Origin: CAVXNB01 sp963763085
GTDB taxonomy: Bacteria; Actinomycetota; Acidimicrobiia; Acidimicrobiales; Bog-793
Assembly: GCA_963763085.1 (NCBI GenBank)
Contig: CAVXNB010000003.1
Span: 124,001 to 188,000, forward strand
DNA: 64,000 nucleotides
Reading direction: 5' to 3'
Shown: positions 42,350 to 51,355 of the stretch, piece after piece
Layout of the letters: every line of letters starts with the position of its first letter
Position numbering within the stretch: the first letter of the stretch is position 1
Translations under genes and position numbers: made by a program
Notes under the pieces: generated by a model
What the model saw: only the letters and a program-made list of their open reading frames with translations
Told to the model about the DNA's origin: nothing
Database searches by the model: none

Positions 42350-44768
42350 ATGATCGACAGGGCGCGAGTCGTCGTCGTAGGCGGTGGTGTGGGCGGCTGC
42401 TCCATCCTCTACTGCGCTCGCCCGGTTGGGCTGGAGCGACGTCAGTCCTGATCGAGCGCTCGCAGCTCACGAGCGGGTCCACGTTCCACTCGGCTGGGCT
42501 CGTCGGCCAGTTGCGCGGCTCACTCAGCCTGACCCGGATGATGATGCACTCGGTCGAGCTCTACCGTGATCTGGGTGCCGAAGTCGAGCTCGAGACCGGC
42601 TGGCGGGAGGTCGGCTCCCTCCGCCTCGCCTCGTCGGCCGAGCGGATGGAGGAGCTGCAGCGGCAGGCGGCGTGGGCGGAGACGTTCGGGCTCCCGCTGC
42701 ACCTCGTGTCACCCGAGGAGGCTCAGAGACTCTTCCCCCCGATGTCGATCGAAGGCGTACACGGCGCGGCGTTCCTTCCCACAGACGGCTACCTCGACCC
42801 GAGCCAGCTCACTCTGGCGCTTGCCAAAGGAGCGCGGCAGCGCGGCGCCACGATCCTGACCGACACCCGGGTCACGTCGATCGACGTCACCCACGGCCGG
42901 GTGCGGGGCGTCGAGACCGACAAGGGCCGGATCGAGTGCGAGATCGTCGTCAACGCAGGCGGCATCTATTCGCACGAGATCGGCCGGCTGGCGGGGGTTC
43001 ACGTGCCCGTCGTTCCCATGGCGCACCAGTACGTGATCACCAAGCCTGCGGACCTGCCCCGCGACATGCCGACGCTGCGCGACCCGTCACTTCTCGTCTA
43101 CTTCCGCGGCGAGAGTGGAGGATTGGTGGCGGGAGGCTACGAGCGCAACCCGGCGCCGTGGGGTCTCGCCGGCATTCCGGCCGACTTCAACAACCGCCTC
43201 CTCTCCCCGGACTGGGACCGCTTCGCGCCGCTCTTCGAGGCCGCAACGGTTCGCGTACCCGACCTCGCCGAGGTGGAGATCGTGCAGCTGGTCAACGGCC
43301 CCGAGGCATTCACACCCGACGGCGAGTTCATCCTCGGGCCGTCCGAGGTCCACGGCTTCTGGGTGGCGGCCGGATTCTGCGCCCACGGGATCGCCGGCTC
43401 GGGGGGCATGGGCCGGCTTATGGCCGAGTGGATCATCGATGGCCAGCCGGGGCTGGACGCCTGGGAGATGGACTCACGCCGTTTCGGTCCGCAGTACCGC
43501 AGCCGCGACTACGCCCTCGAGCGCACGACCGAGGTCTACGCGACTTACTACGACGTGAAGTATCCGGGTCACGAGCGCACGGCCGGCCGGCCGTTGCGCG
43601 TGCCGCCCGCTTACCAGCGGCTCCAGGCCCTCGGCGCCGAGTTCGGCGAGAAAGGGGGCTGGGAACGGGTCAACTGGTTCGCGTCCAACGAGGCGGCCGG
43701 CGACGAGTCGCTTCGCCCCGAAGGTTGGGCCGGACGGATCTGGTCGCCGGCGGTCGGCGCCGAGCATCGCGCATGTCGCGAGGCGGCGGCGTTGTTCGAC
43801 GAGACCTCCTTCGCCAAGCTCGAGGTTGTCGGGCCGGGCGCGGCGGTCTTCCTCGAGCACATGTGCGCGAACCGCGTCGCCCGGCCGCCGGGAACGATCA
43901 CCTACACCCAGCTGTGCAATCCGGCCGGCGGCGTCGAGTGCGACCTGACCGTCACCCGTCTGTCCGAGGATCGTTTTCGCATCGTGACCGGAACGGCGAC
44001 AGGCAACCACGACCTCGCCTGGCTCCGCTCGCACGTGCCCGGGGACGGCTCGGTGCATTTGGAGGACGTGACTTCGCGGTACGCCTGTTTCGCTTTGTGG
44101 GGGCCGAACTCGCGGGCGATCCTGCAGGCGCTCACTGATACCGATCTCGCCAATCGCGAGTTCCCCTACCTGCGAGCGCGGGAGCTCTCCGTCGGCGCTG
44201 TCCCGTGCCTCGCACTCCGCGTGACCTTCGTCGGCGAGCTCGGATGGGAGCTGTACTGCCCCTCCGAGTTCGCTCTCCGCTTATGGGACACGCTCGTCAG
44301 TGGCGGCCGGGGCCACGGCCTGGTACCCGGCGGGTACAAGGCGATCGAGTCGCTGCGGCTCGAGAAGGGCTACCGCGTCTGGGGCAGCGACGTGACCTCG
44401 GCCGACACGCCGTTCGAGGCGGGCCTTGGTTTCTCTGTGAAAATGGACAAAGACGTCCCGTTCATCGGGCGCGACGCCCTCCTGGCGGCGGGGACGCCGA
44501 CCCGCAGGCTCGCGTGCCTGGTGCTCGACGACCCCCGCACCGTCGTCCTCGGCTCGGAGCCGGTGCGGGTCGACGGCCGCGCCGTCGGGCGCGTCACGAG
44601 CGGGGGCTACGGCTACACAGTCGAACGCTCGATCGCCTACGCCTACATGCCCGCGGCCGAGGTCGAGCCCGGGCGGCGGGTCGAGGTTGGCATCTTCGGG
44701 CGTTTCGTCGGCGGAGAGGTCGTCGCCGAGCCTCTCTTCGACCCGGAGAACGCGCGCCCCGCTCCTGA
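42350..44768 (+). CDS. FAD-dependent dimethylglycine/sarcosine dehydrogenase-like protein with GcvT domain (frameshifted)
   Basis: About 800 residues. ATG at 42350 starts the Rossmann motif VVVVGGGVGGCSILY. The next residues (ALARLGWSDV) are in a second frame and the rest (VLIERSQLTSGSTFHSAG) in a third, so there are two indels between about 42415 and 42450. The His in TFHSAG matches the covalent-FAD histidine of this family. The FAD part runs to about residue 380, then a central domain and a folate-binding GcvT domain (GRIWSPAVGAEHRACREAAALFDETSFAKLEV; FVGELGWELYCPSEFALRLWDTL; GYKAIESLRLEKGYRVWGSD). The raw frame runs to 44949 over the convergent kinase gene; a further shift near 44755 would give the stop at 44766, which I adopt. 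Confidence 0.8.
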
Positions 44769-44776
44769 CCCAGCCC

Positions 44777-45667
44777 TCAGCTCGGCGCCGCCACCTCGAG
44801 CATCCGATCGAGATCCATGCCCGCCAGCAGGGCCTCGAAGCGCTCGCCGCGCTCGCTCGCGTAGCCGACGAAGTCGACGTCGAGCTCGGAGATGGCGAGC
44901 TGCAAGACACCCCACATCGCCTCCCGGAGCTCCGAGACGAGCTTCATGAGCGCCAGCACGGCGAGCTTCGAGTCGTCGGCGGTCCCGAAGTAGTGCTCGA
45001 GAACCGGCACGTCGCGCTCGCTCCCGAGCTCGTTGTTGACCGAGAAGTTCGCCAGGTCGAAGTACGGGTCGGCCATGCCGGCGTACTCCCAATCGAGGAT
45101 CCGGATCGCTCCGTCGTCGAGAAGGTTCGCGTTCAGCAGGTCGTTGTGGCCGAGCACCTGTGCCCGGAACGGCCGCACGCCCTCGATGCGGGCGAGCACC
45201 CGGCTCGCCTTCGCATAGTCGAAGGGCTCGGACACGCCGCGGCGGACCGCCAGGTCGTGGTAGGAGCGGATGACGCGGAAATGATCGAAGTCGACTCCCA
45301 CCGGCCCGGCGCCGTGCACCCGCAGGAGCGTGGCGACAACGGCACCCAGCGTCGGCTCGGTGGCGAGCTCGGCCATCGGAACCGGACGGCCCTCCAAGAA
45401 ACGGGTCACGATGCAACCCGTCACCTCGTCCACCGCCACGACCTCCGGGGCGACGCCGATAGCCGCCGCGGTGCGGTTGGCGGCGACTTCGGCCACTCGG
45501 TCGATCCCGAGCAGCTCGGTGTTCGTGCCCGGGACGCGCACGACGACATCCTCGCCTGCGACGGTCACCTTGTAGTTCGCGTTCGTGATGCCGCCGGAGA
45601 GCGGCTCGACCGTGAAGGCGCTCCCGGGCCAGAGCCGGTCGATGACCTCGGCGAGGACGTCAGCCAC
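44777..45667 (-). CDS. Choline/ethanolamine-kinase-like phosphotransferase (APH fold)
   Basis: 296 residues from the GTG at 45667; the longer frame runs over the globin promoter. N-lobe loop VEPLSGGITNANYKVTVAGEDVVVRVPG, catalytic loop VLGHNDLLNANLLDDG (HxDxxxxN), metal-binding DWEYAGMADPYFDLANFSVNN. The DWEYAxxxDPxFDLAN motif is typical of LicA/choline-kinase-type enzymes. Next to the permease and dimethylglycine-dehydrogenase-like gene, phosphorylation of an amino-alcohol is plausible. It is convergent with the flavoprotein gene. Confidence 0.82.
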   Translation of the reverse strand: MADVLAEVIDRLWPGSAFTVEPLSGGITNANYKVTVAGEDVVVRVPGTNTELLGIDRVAEVAANRTAAAIGVAPEVVAVDEVTGCIVTRFLEGRPVPMAELATEPTLGAVVATLLRVHGAGPVGVDFDHFRVIRSYHDLAVRRGVSEPFDYAKASRVLARIEGVRPFRAQVLGHNDLLNANLLDDGAIRILDWEYAGMADPYFDLANFSVNNELGSERDVPVLEHYFGTADDSKLAVLALMKLVSELREAMWGVLQLAISELDVDFVGYASERGERFEALLAGMDLDRMLEVAAPS

Positions 45668-45716
45668 CGGCCGACCGTAGCAGCGGCGGCGCAGGCGCCC
45701 GTTAGGTTCTTGTCCG

Positions 45717-46088
45717 ATGAGCAGCCTGTATGACCGCGTCGGGGGCAAGCCCTTCTTCACCGAGCTCGTCGAGCGGTTCTACGCCGGACTTGCGACCGAT
45801 CTCGTGCTCCGGCCGCTCTATCCAGAGGATTTGGCGGGGTCGAAGGAGCACTTGGGCCTGTTTCTCGAGCAGTATTGGGGAGGTCCGACGACCTATAGCG
45901 ACGAGCGTGGGCACCCGCGCCTCAGGATGCGCCACGCACGGTTCGTGATCGGCGTCGCGCAGCGCGACGCCTGGCTTCGCCACATGACGGCGGCGGTGAA
46001 GGCGGCGAATCTGCCTCCCGCTGATGAGCAGGAGCTTCTCGACTACTTCGACATGGCCGCCCGCAGCCTCGAGAACGTCGCCCGATGA
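45717..46088 (+). CDS. glbO: Truncated haemoglobin, group II (GlbO-like)
   Basis: 123 residues. SLYDRVGGKPFFTELVERFYAGLATDLVLRPLYP is the N-terminal helix pair of group II proteins, with LGLFLEQYWGGPTTYSDERGHPRLRMRHARFVIG carrying the proximal His (LRMRHARF), the distal Tyr in the QYWGG region and the WLRHM helix of group II. Binds haem and reacts with O2 or NO. Divergent from the choline-kinase-like gene by 49 bases. A tiny ORF overlaps its stop (see 46085). Confidence 0.92.
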   Translation: MSSLYDRVGGKPFFTELVERFYAGLATDLVLRPLYPEDLAGSKEHLGLFLEQYWGGPTTYSDERGHPRLRMRHARFVIGVAQRDAWLRHMTAAVKAANLPPADEQELLDYFDMAARSLENVAR

Positions 46089-46120
46089 AGCGCTACTGGC
46101 ACTACAGGCGCTTCTGCTAG
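46085..46120 (+). CDS. Possible 11-residue leaderless-type microORF overlapping the globin stop
   Basis: ATG at 46085 overlaps the globin TGA (ATGA) and encodes MKRYWHYRRFC then TAG, overlapping the DprA stop region. It is aromatic- and arginine-rich with a terminal Cys. Coupling by ATGA is the same arrangement used for real genes in this window. The same bases form the hairpin at 46087-46114, so the reading may be a by-product of a terminator. Confidence 0.25.
   Translation: MKRYWHYRRFC
46087..46114. terminator. Hairpin between convergent globin and dprA
   Basis: GAAGCGC and GCGCTTC match perfectly, with a 14-base loop, in the 28-base gap between the two convergent genes. Likely bidirectional terminator. 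Confidence 0.45.
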
Positions 46121-46914
46121 GCCGTCCGCAGCCGCTCCCACAGACCGGCAAGGTCGTCGCTGGTCTCGATCACGACGTCCGCCACCGGCCGGCGGGCACG
46201 GACGAGGTCCGCGGCCCGCCCGGTTGCCGACAGGAGCGCAGGGTCGCAGCCCGCCGGATCGGTGAGAGCCAGGTTGCCCGAGCTCGCCGTCGCTGCCCCG
46301 TGTCGTCCCTTCGGACGCACGACCACCAGGAGCCTGCCCTGGATCACCGCAAAACGCGCCGTGTGCATCGCCCCCGACCCGGTCTCGCACTGGCAGATCA
46401 CCACGGCGAGCGAAAGCCCCGACTGGATCCGGTCCCGTGCGACGAGTTGGCGGTTCCGGACCGGTGTCCCCGGCGGGACCTCGGCGATGAGGCCCCCGCC
46501 CGAGGCCACTATCGCGTCCGCGAGAGCGGCGTTCGAGCTCGGGGTCGGGACGTCGACGCCGGATCCGAGAACCGCCCAAGTCAGTCCACCTGCCGCCAGA
46601 GCGCGCTCGTGGGCGAAGGTGTCGACACCGGCGGCAAGTCCCGATATGACAGCGAATCCGCTCGCGACCGCACTGCTGGCGACCGCCTGCGCGACCGTCC
46701 GCCCGAAGCTCGTCGGCTGGCGCGTCCCGACGATCGCCACGGCGGCGGGCGGCGGCAACACGCCTTTGATCCACAGCGTCTTCGGCGCCGACGGGATCGA
46801 GCGGAGACCGGCGGGGTACTCCGATTGCCCGATCGTGATGAAGTCAGCTTGGACCAAGCTGGCGGCGGAGAGGCGTGATCGTCGTCGGGCCGTCCGTCGC
46901 GTCCGGCTCGTCAT
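46117..46914 (-). CDS. dprA: DprA/Smf-like DNA-processing protein, Rossmann domain only
   Basis: About 265 residues. The DprA core is clear: YPAGLRSIPSAPKTLWIKG, VAIVGTRQPTSFGRTVAQAVASSAVASGFAVISGLAAGVDTFAHERALAAGG, TWAVLGSGVDVPTPSSNAALADAI, GGGLIAEVPPGTPVRNRQLVARDRIQSGLSLAVVI. The N-terminal SAM and C-terminal winged-helix domains of full DprA are missing. The start is uncertain: ATG 46914 overlaps the CHAD gene by 71 bases; TTG 46857 overlaps it by 14. Family role is loading RecA on incoming single-stranded DNA; here a short stand-alone form beside CYTH-CHAD, with no competence genes. Confidence 0.75.
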   Translation of the reverse strand: MTSRTRRTARRRSRLSAASLVQADFITIGQSEYPAGLRSIPSAPKTLWIKGVLPPPAAVAIVGTRQPTSFGRTVAQAVASSAVASGFAVISGLAAGVDTFAHERALAAGGLTWAVLGSGVDVPTPSSNAALADAIVASGGGLIAEVPPGTPVRNRQLVARDRIQSGLSLAVVICQCETGSGAMHTARFAVIQGRLLVVVRPKGRHGAATASSGNLALTDPAGCDPALLSATGRAADLVRARRPVADVVIETSDDLAGLWERLRTA

Positions 46915-48763
46915 CCGGCGCCGGGTCCTCGCCGCCTCCGGCGACCCCGGCGCCCGCCGGAGGTGCCGGCCGCGCCGGCAGCTCGGGCCGCGAGAGTCCA
47001 CGGGCGCCGGACCCGAACTGCGGCATTGCCGGGCGGACGCGACCTGCGACGAGGTGCGGCGCGCCGGCGGTGGGAGCGCCGGCGGTGGTCGGGACCTGGA
47101 CGCGGGCGCGGGCGCGGGCCTGCGTCTCCGCGAACGCGGCCATCGCCTCCTGCCGGCGGGACTCCATGACCGAAGTTGCCCGGCGCCACTCCTTGCCCTT
47201 CAGCAGCTGCACGAGGCCGGGCAGCTCACCGAGGAGGTGCTCGGCCTCGCTGCGGTAGCGCTCTGCGACTCCTCCCATGGCGAAAATCGTCGCCCGGGAG
47301 AGGGATGCTCCCTCGTCGGTGAGCGCGAGCGCCTGCAGGCGCCCCGAGGCGACCTCGGCATCCTGCATCGAGCCCAGCACGTCCTGGAGGCGGGTCATCT
47401 GGCGCACGAAACCCTTCAGCTCGCCGCTGTACAGGCCGGATGCGAATTCGAGCGAGTAGCGCAGCCGCTTGCAGCGGATCCGGAGCCGGTGGTAGTCGGA
47501 CGGGATGCCGGTCCGCTTCGCCCGACGGGCCGCCTTTCCGGCGGCTCGATGCCGCTCGAGGATCAACGCCGGCATCGCCGCCGCGGCCGGCGCCCGGCAC
47601 GCGCCGGAGCGCCGGGAGGGACCCTGTTCGAGCATCGCCACGAGGCCGGAGACGAGCCGTTCGTACCGGCGCGAGTCCAAAGCCTCGAGCTGCGCACGCC
47701 TCGCTTCCTCACGGTGGCTGACGAGGAGGTCGGAGAGCTCGTCCAAGGCCCCGCGGTGATCTCCGGGCATCTCGTCGGTCCAGTCGTCAAAACGGCCCAG
47801 CTGGATGTCCAGGTCCCTCACCTCCCCGAGAACGCCGGCCAGCCAGCCGAGCTCGGCGCGCAGGCGCCCGGCGCGCACCGGCAGAACATCGGCGAACATG
47901 TCGAGGCCGGCCCGCATCCTGCGGGTCGCCACCCGCATCTGATGAAGAGCCTCGATGTCCTCGCCGAGCCGCGTGCCTGGCTCGTTAGCGAGCATCGCCA
48001 CGGCATCCTTGCGCAACACTCGGTAGGCGAGCTCACCGAGCGTCGCGGTCGGGCTGACGCCTGTCGGTCCGAGGTCCGGTAGTCCCGGAATGCTGAGGCC
48101 GGCCGCCATGAGACCCGCCTCGAACTTGGAGAGAGTCGCCGGCTGCAGACCGCATTCGCGTCGCAGCCGTTCGACGAACGGTTGGAGCGCTTCCACCCAG
48201 GCGGGCTGCACCTCAACCTCGACGCGCGTCAGGCGTAGCCGGCGGCGCTCGCGCCCGATCGCGATGACGGTGTCGTCCAACGCGAGTTCCGCCACGGTCT
48301 CACCGTGGATCGCGAGGTCGAATGGCCGCCTCCGCGTCCGGACCTCCAGGACCTGCTTGAGGGGACGGGATCCCGCGAGCGCCGCCACGCGCCAGCCCAC
48401 GACCCCGCTGCGGTCGAGGCCGGCGAGCCCCGAAGCGGGCAAGGGCTGGGTCACCTCGAGCCGGCGACGCAATCCCTGCGACGCGCCGGAGAGATCCTTC
48501 AGCGTCGCCTCAACCCGGCCGGCGCGCCTTCTGACCCGCAGCACGTAACCCGCCCGGCCGATCCGCCAGTCTTCGGTGTCGATGTACACGTCGACGAGGC
48601 GTTTCGGGGCGCCTTGCAGGATCCCGAGGCCGGGAATCGTCGCCTCGGCGATAAGGGGGGAGCTGGTCCGGATCGCCAGCCATCTCTCGACCGGTCGCAG
48701 ATCGAGGGCGTCGAGTTGCCACTCGACCTCGATGTCCGATCGAGTCGTCGCTCCTGCTGACAC
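46844..48763 (-). CDS. CYTH-CHAD domain protein (polyphosphate-associated)
   Basis: 639 residues from GTG 48763, chosen to avoid overlap with the divergent Nudix gene. CYTH (triphosphate tunnel) at about 10-210: EVEWQLDALDL (ExExK-like strand, though only EVEW is kept), VYIDTEDWRIGRAGYVLRVRR, ATLKDLSGASQGLRRRLEV, LTRVEVEVQ. CHAD helices from about 235: LGEDIEALHQMRVATRRMRAGLDMF, then LGWLAGVLGEVRDLDIQLGRFDDW and YHRLRIRCKRLRYSLEFASGLYSGEL, with the conserved histidines. The C-terminal ~75 residues are Pro/Ala/Gly-rich. CHAD binds polyphosphate; the CYTH half hydrolyses tripolyphosphate or is inactive. Confidence 0.88.
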   Translation of the reverse strand: MSAGATTRSDIEVEWQLDALDLRPVERWLAIRTSSPLIAEATIPGLGILQGAPKRLVDVYIDTEDWRIGRAGYVLRVRRRAGRVEATLKDLSGASQGLRRRLEVTQPLPASGLAGLDRSGVVGWRVAALAGSRPLKQVLEVRTRRRPFDLAIHGETVAELALDDTVIAIGRERRRLRLTRVEVEVQPAWVEALQPFVERLRRECGLQPATLSKFEAGLMAAGLSIPGLPDLGPTGVSPTATLGELAYRVLRKDAVAMLANEPGTRLGEDIEALHQMRVATRRMRAGLDMFADVLPVRAGRLRAELGWLAGVLGEVRDLDIQLGRFDDWTDEMPGDHRGALDELSDLLVSHREEARRAQLEALDSRRYERLVSGLVAMLEQGPSRRSGACRAPAAAAMPALILERHRAAGKAARRAKRTGIPSDYHRLRIRCKRLRYSLEFASGLYSGELKGFVRQMTRLQDVLGSMQDAEVASGRLQALALTDEGASLSRATIFAMGGVAERYRSEAEHLLGELPGLVQLLKGKEWRRATSVMESRRQEAMAAFAETQARARARVQVPTTAGAPTAGAPHLVAGRVRPAMPQFGSGARGLSRPELPARPAPPAGAGVAGGGEDPAPDDEPDATDGPTTITPLRRQLGPS

Positions 48764-48827
48764 GGCCCCAAACTTAGTCGTCGCAGGACGAGCCCACTCG
48801 AGGGCGCCACGGGATACGGTCAGGTGG

Positions 48828-49274
48828 ATGAAAGGGCCGGCCACCACTCCCCCAGACGGTCGCGACGTCGTGCGGGCCGCCGGAGGGATCGTCGTGCGGG
48901 CGGGAGGTGGCGGCGGTTGGGAGGTGGCGGTGATCCACCGGCCCGAGCAGCTCGACTGGACGCTCCCGAAGGGCAAGATCGAGCCCGGCGAGACCCCGAC
49001 CGAGTGCGCGCTCCGCGAGGTCGCCGAGGAGACCGGGTACCGCTGCCACCTCGGCCGGTTCATCGGCGAGGTCGAGTACCTCGACCGCCGCAACCGCGTG
49101 AAGATCGTCTCCTATTGGCTGATGCAGCCGATCGACGGCGCCTTCGAGCCCAATCTGGAGGTGGACGAGCTTCGCTGGCTGAGCTTCGGGGACGCGGCGC
49201 AACTGCTGGACTATCAGCACGACCGCGAGCTACTCGAGTCGGTCAACATCCCGCTCGCGACCGGTCCCGAATAG
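48828..49274 (+). CDS. Nudix hydrolase
   Basis: 148 residues from the ATG at 48828. Nudix box GKIEPGETPTECALREVAEETGY is complete (G, E, REVAEE, G). Preceded by AAGGIVVRAGGGGGWEVAVIHRPEQLDWTLPK, typical of the Ap4A/diphosphoinositol-type group with a W-x-L-P-K-G strand. Divergent from CYTH-CHAD by 64 bases. This pairing recalls polyphosphate or diphosphoinositol metabolism; inference. Confidence 0.9.
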   Translation: MKGPATTPPDGRDVVRAAGGIVVRAGGGGGWEVAVIHRPEQLDWTLPKGKIEPGETPTECALREVAEETGYRCHLGRFIGEVEYLDRRNRVKIVSYWLMQPIDGAFEPNLEVDELRWLSFGDAAQLLDYQHDRELLESVNIPLATGPE

Positions 49275-49287
49275 CGGCTGCGGGCCT

Positions 49288-49746
49288 TCAGATCAACAAC
49301 GGCCGGATCGGCGACGCCACCAGGGTGCCGTCGCTCTTCCAGTCCACGCCGGCCACGTCGATGTAGATCTCGATCTCGTTGCCGTCAGGATCGAGAAGGT
49401 AGACGCTGTGGGTGACGGTGTGGTCCGAAGACCCGACGATCCTGACGCCGGCGGCCTCGAGGCTGGAGATCGCCTCGCGGAGGTCGTCGTCGGTGTCGCC
49501 GACCTTGAGCCCGAAGTGGTACAGCCCGACACGCCGGCCCTCGGGCACGGCGGCCGCGTCCGGACCCACTTCGATGAGGAGCAGCTCGTGGTGCGTGCGG
49601 CCGCTCGTGAAGGCTGCCGCACCGCCTACGGGCTCTCCTTCCGCCGGCAGGACCTGACGCCAGCCGAGGACGTCCCGGTAGAACCGGGCGGACTCGGACG
49701 CGTCCCGCACGTACAACACCAGATGGCCGAGCTCCTTGACTTCCAT
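49288..49746 (-). CDS. Vicinal oxygen chelate superfamily protein (catechol dioxygenase/glyoxalase-like)
   Basis: 152 residues, start at 49746 with AGGAGG. LGHLVLYVRDASESARFYRDVLGW (first-ligand His), GLYHFGLKVGDTDDDLREAISSLEAAG (second His), SVYLLDPDGNEIEIYID (ligand Glu), so the three metal ligands are present. Similar length to type-I extradiol/fosfomycin-resistance-type proteins. Function unassigned; convergent with Nudix, divergent from the FAD oxidase. Confidence 0.85.
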   Translation of the reverse strand: MEVKELGHLVLYVRDASESARFYRDVLGWRQVLPAEGEPVGGAAAFTSGRTHHELLLIEVGPDAAAVPEGRRVGLYHFGLKVGDTDDDLREAISSLEAAGVRIVGSSDHTVTHSVYLLDPDGNEIEIYIDVAGVDWKSDGTLVASPIRPLLI

Positions 49747-49861
49747 GTGGTCCACCTCCTGCTTCACAAAACCAGTATCCCTTCGACTTTCTTCCGCGCC
49801 CACCCCGGCAGCGCCGGTCACGGTCCACGGCGAGAAACGTACTCGTGGCAAGATCCGATCC

Positions 49862-51319
49862 ATGCACGACCCGCCCGAGGCGCCTGAGGGCTTCCTGTCC
49901 GCCGTCCGCGACGCCGTCGGCCCGGCTCACTGCCTCACCGACCCGGATCTCAAGGCCGGCTACGAGGTCGACTGGACCCGCCGCTTCCGCGGTCCGGCGC
50001 TCCTCGTGGCGCGGCCCGCTGACACCGCCGAGGTGGCGAAGGTGCTCGTCGCTTGCGCCCGTTACCACGTCCCTGTCGTTCCCCAGGGCGGCAACACCGG
50101 TCTCGTGGGCGGTTCGGTCCCGCGCGGGGGTGAGGCGGTGGTCAGCCTCGGCCGTCTCGACCGCGTGCTGCACTGCGATGCGGACGACGGGCTGCTTCTG
50201 GCAGAGGCCGGAACGACGCTCGCAGTCGCGCATGCCGCAGCCGGGCGAGTCGGCTCGGAGCTCGGCATCGACATCGCCGCGCGAGACTCCGCCACGCTCG
50301 GCGGGATGGTCGCCACGAACGCCGGCGGCGTTCACGTCGTCCGGTACGGACCGATGCGCTCGCGCCTGGCGGGGATCGAGGTCGTGCTGGCCGATGGCAC
50401 CGTCGCCAGCCGCCTCTCGGGGCTGGTGAAGGACAACGTCGGCTACGACCTCGCTCAGCTCATGGCCGGCAGCGAAGGGACGCTCGGCGTGGTGACCAAG
50501 GTCGTCCTCCGCCTCGTGCCGGTACCCGAGTATCGGGTGGCGGCGCTGGTCGCGTTGCGAGGCTCGGGCGCCGGCGGCGGCGATCCGGGGGCCGGCGGCG
50601 GTGACGCCGTAACGGCCGTGACTGCCGTGACGGCCTCCGCAGTCGGCTTGGCGGCCCGGTTGCGCCGGCGGGTCGACGGAATCGACGCCCTCGAGCTCGT
50701 GTACGCCGACGGGATGAAGCTCGTCCGCGACGTGAGCGGCCTACCCGCCCCGCCGGATCCGGGAGCCGAAGCCTGGCTCCTCGTCGAGGCGTCCGGCGGG
50801 CAGGACCCAAGTGCGATGCTTGCCGCTGCGATCGAGGACGCTCCCGGAGTCACGTCGATCGCCGTCGCCGACGACGCCGCCGGGCGGGCGCGCCTGTGGA
50901 GCTACCGGGAACGCCACACGGAGGCGATCGCGACCCTCGGGGTGGCTCACAAGCTGGACGTCACCTTGCCGCTGTCCTCGCTCGCTGAGTTCGCAGGCGC
51001 GGTCCGCTCCGAGGTCGCGACGGCCCTGGGCGCCGGCTCGACCGCCACGATCGTCCTCTTCGGGCACGTCGGTGACGGGAACCTGCACGTCAACATGATC
51101 GGCCCCGATCCCGACGACCGTCGCGGCGACGACGCCGTCCTCCGGATGGTGGTTCGTTACGGAGGGTCCATCAGTGCCGAGCACGGAATCGGCATCGCCA
51201 AGCTCGACTTCGTGACCTCCGCTCGCTCCGCCGGTGACCTGGCGGTCATGCGCAAGGTGAAGGCCGCACTCGATCCCGACGGCATACTCAACCCCGGGGT
51301 GTTGCTGCCGCCGGCGTGA
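49862..51319 (+). CDS. FAD-linked oxidase (GlcD/D-2-hydroxyacid dehydrogenase type)
   Basis: 485 residues, ATG at 49862. FAD_binding_4 domain: VVPQGGNTGLVGGSVP, DSATLGGMVATNAGGVHVVRYG, DNVGYDLAQLMAGSEGTLGVVTKV. C-terminal FAD-oxidase_C domain ending ILFGHVGDGNLHVN-like (TIVLFGHVGDGNLHVNMI), SAEHGIGIAK, and DPDGILNPGVLLP. An inserted low-complexity segment (about residues 234-259, bases 50561-50640) of Gly/Ala then repeated VTA separates the domains. Oxidises D-2-hydroxy acids such as glycolate or D-lactate. Single gene, followed by the EamA transporter. Confidence 0.92.
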   Translation: MHDPPEAPEGFLSAVRDAVGPAHCLTDPDLKAGYEVDWTRRFRGPALLVARPADTAEVAKVLVACARYHVPVVPQGGNTGLVGGSVPRGGEAVVSLGRLDRVLHCDADDGLLLAEAGTTLAVAHAAAGRVGSELGIDIAARDSATLGGMVATNAGGVHVVRYGPMRSRLAGIEVVLADGTVASRLSGLVKDNVGYDLAQLMAGSEGTLGVVTKVVLRLVPVPEYRVAALVALRGSGAGGGDPGAGGGDAVTAVTAVTASAVGLAARLRRRVDGIDALELVYADGMKLVRDVSGLPAPPDPGAEAWLLVEASGGQDPSAMLAAAIEDAPGVTSIAVADDAAGRARLWSYRERHTEAIATLGVAHKLDVTLPLSSLAEFAGAVRSEVATALGAGSTATIVLFGHVGDGNLHVNMIGPDPDDRRGDDAVLRMVVRYGGSISAEHGIGIAKLDFVTSARSAGDLAVMRKVKAALDPDGILNPGVLLPPA

Positions 51320-51355
51320 CCTGCGACAGCCCTCGCAACCAGTACCGTCCTCGGA

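Noticed and set aside
39805..44949. A single 1714-codon plus-strand open frame linking permease and flavoprotein regions
   Set aside because: Only the second half, from about 42450, is real (flavoprotein). The first half is an out-of-frame reading of the APC permease gene with an Arg/His/Pro-rich, non-protein composition.
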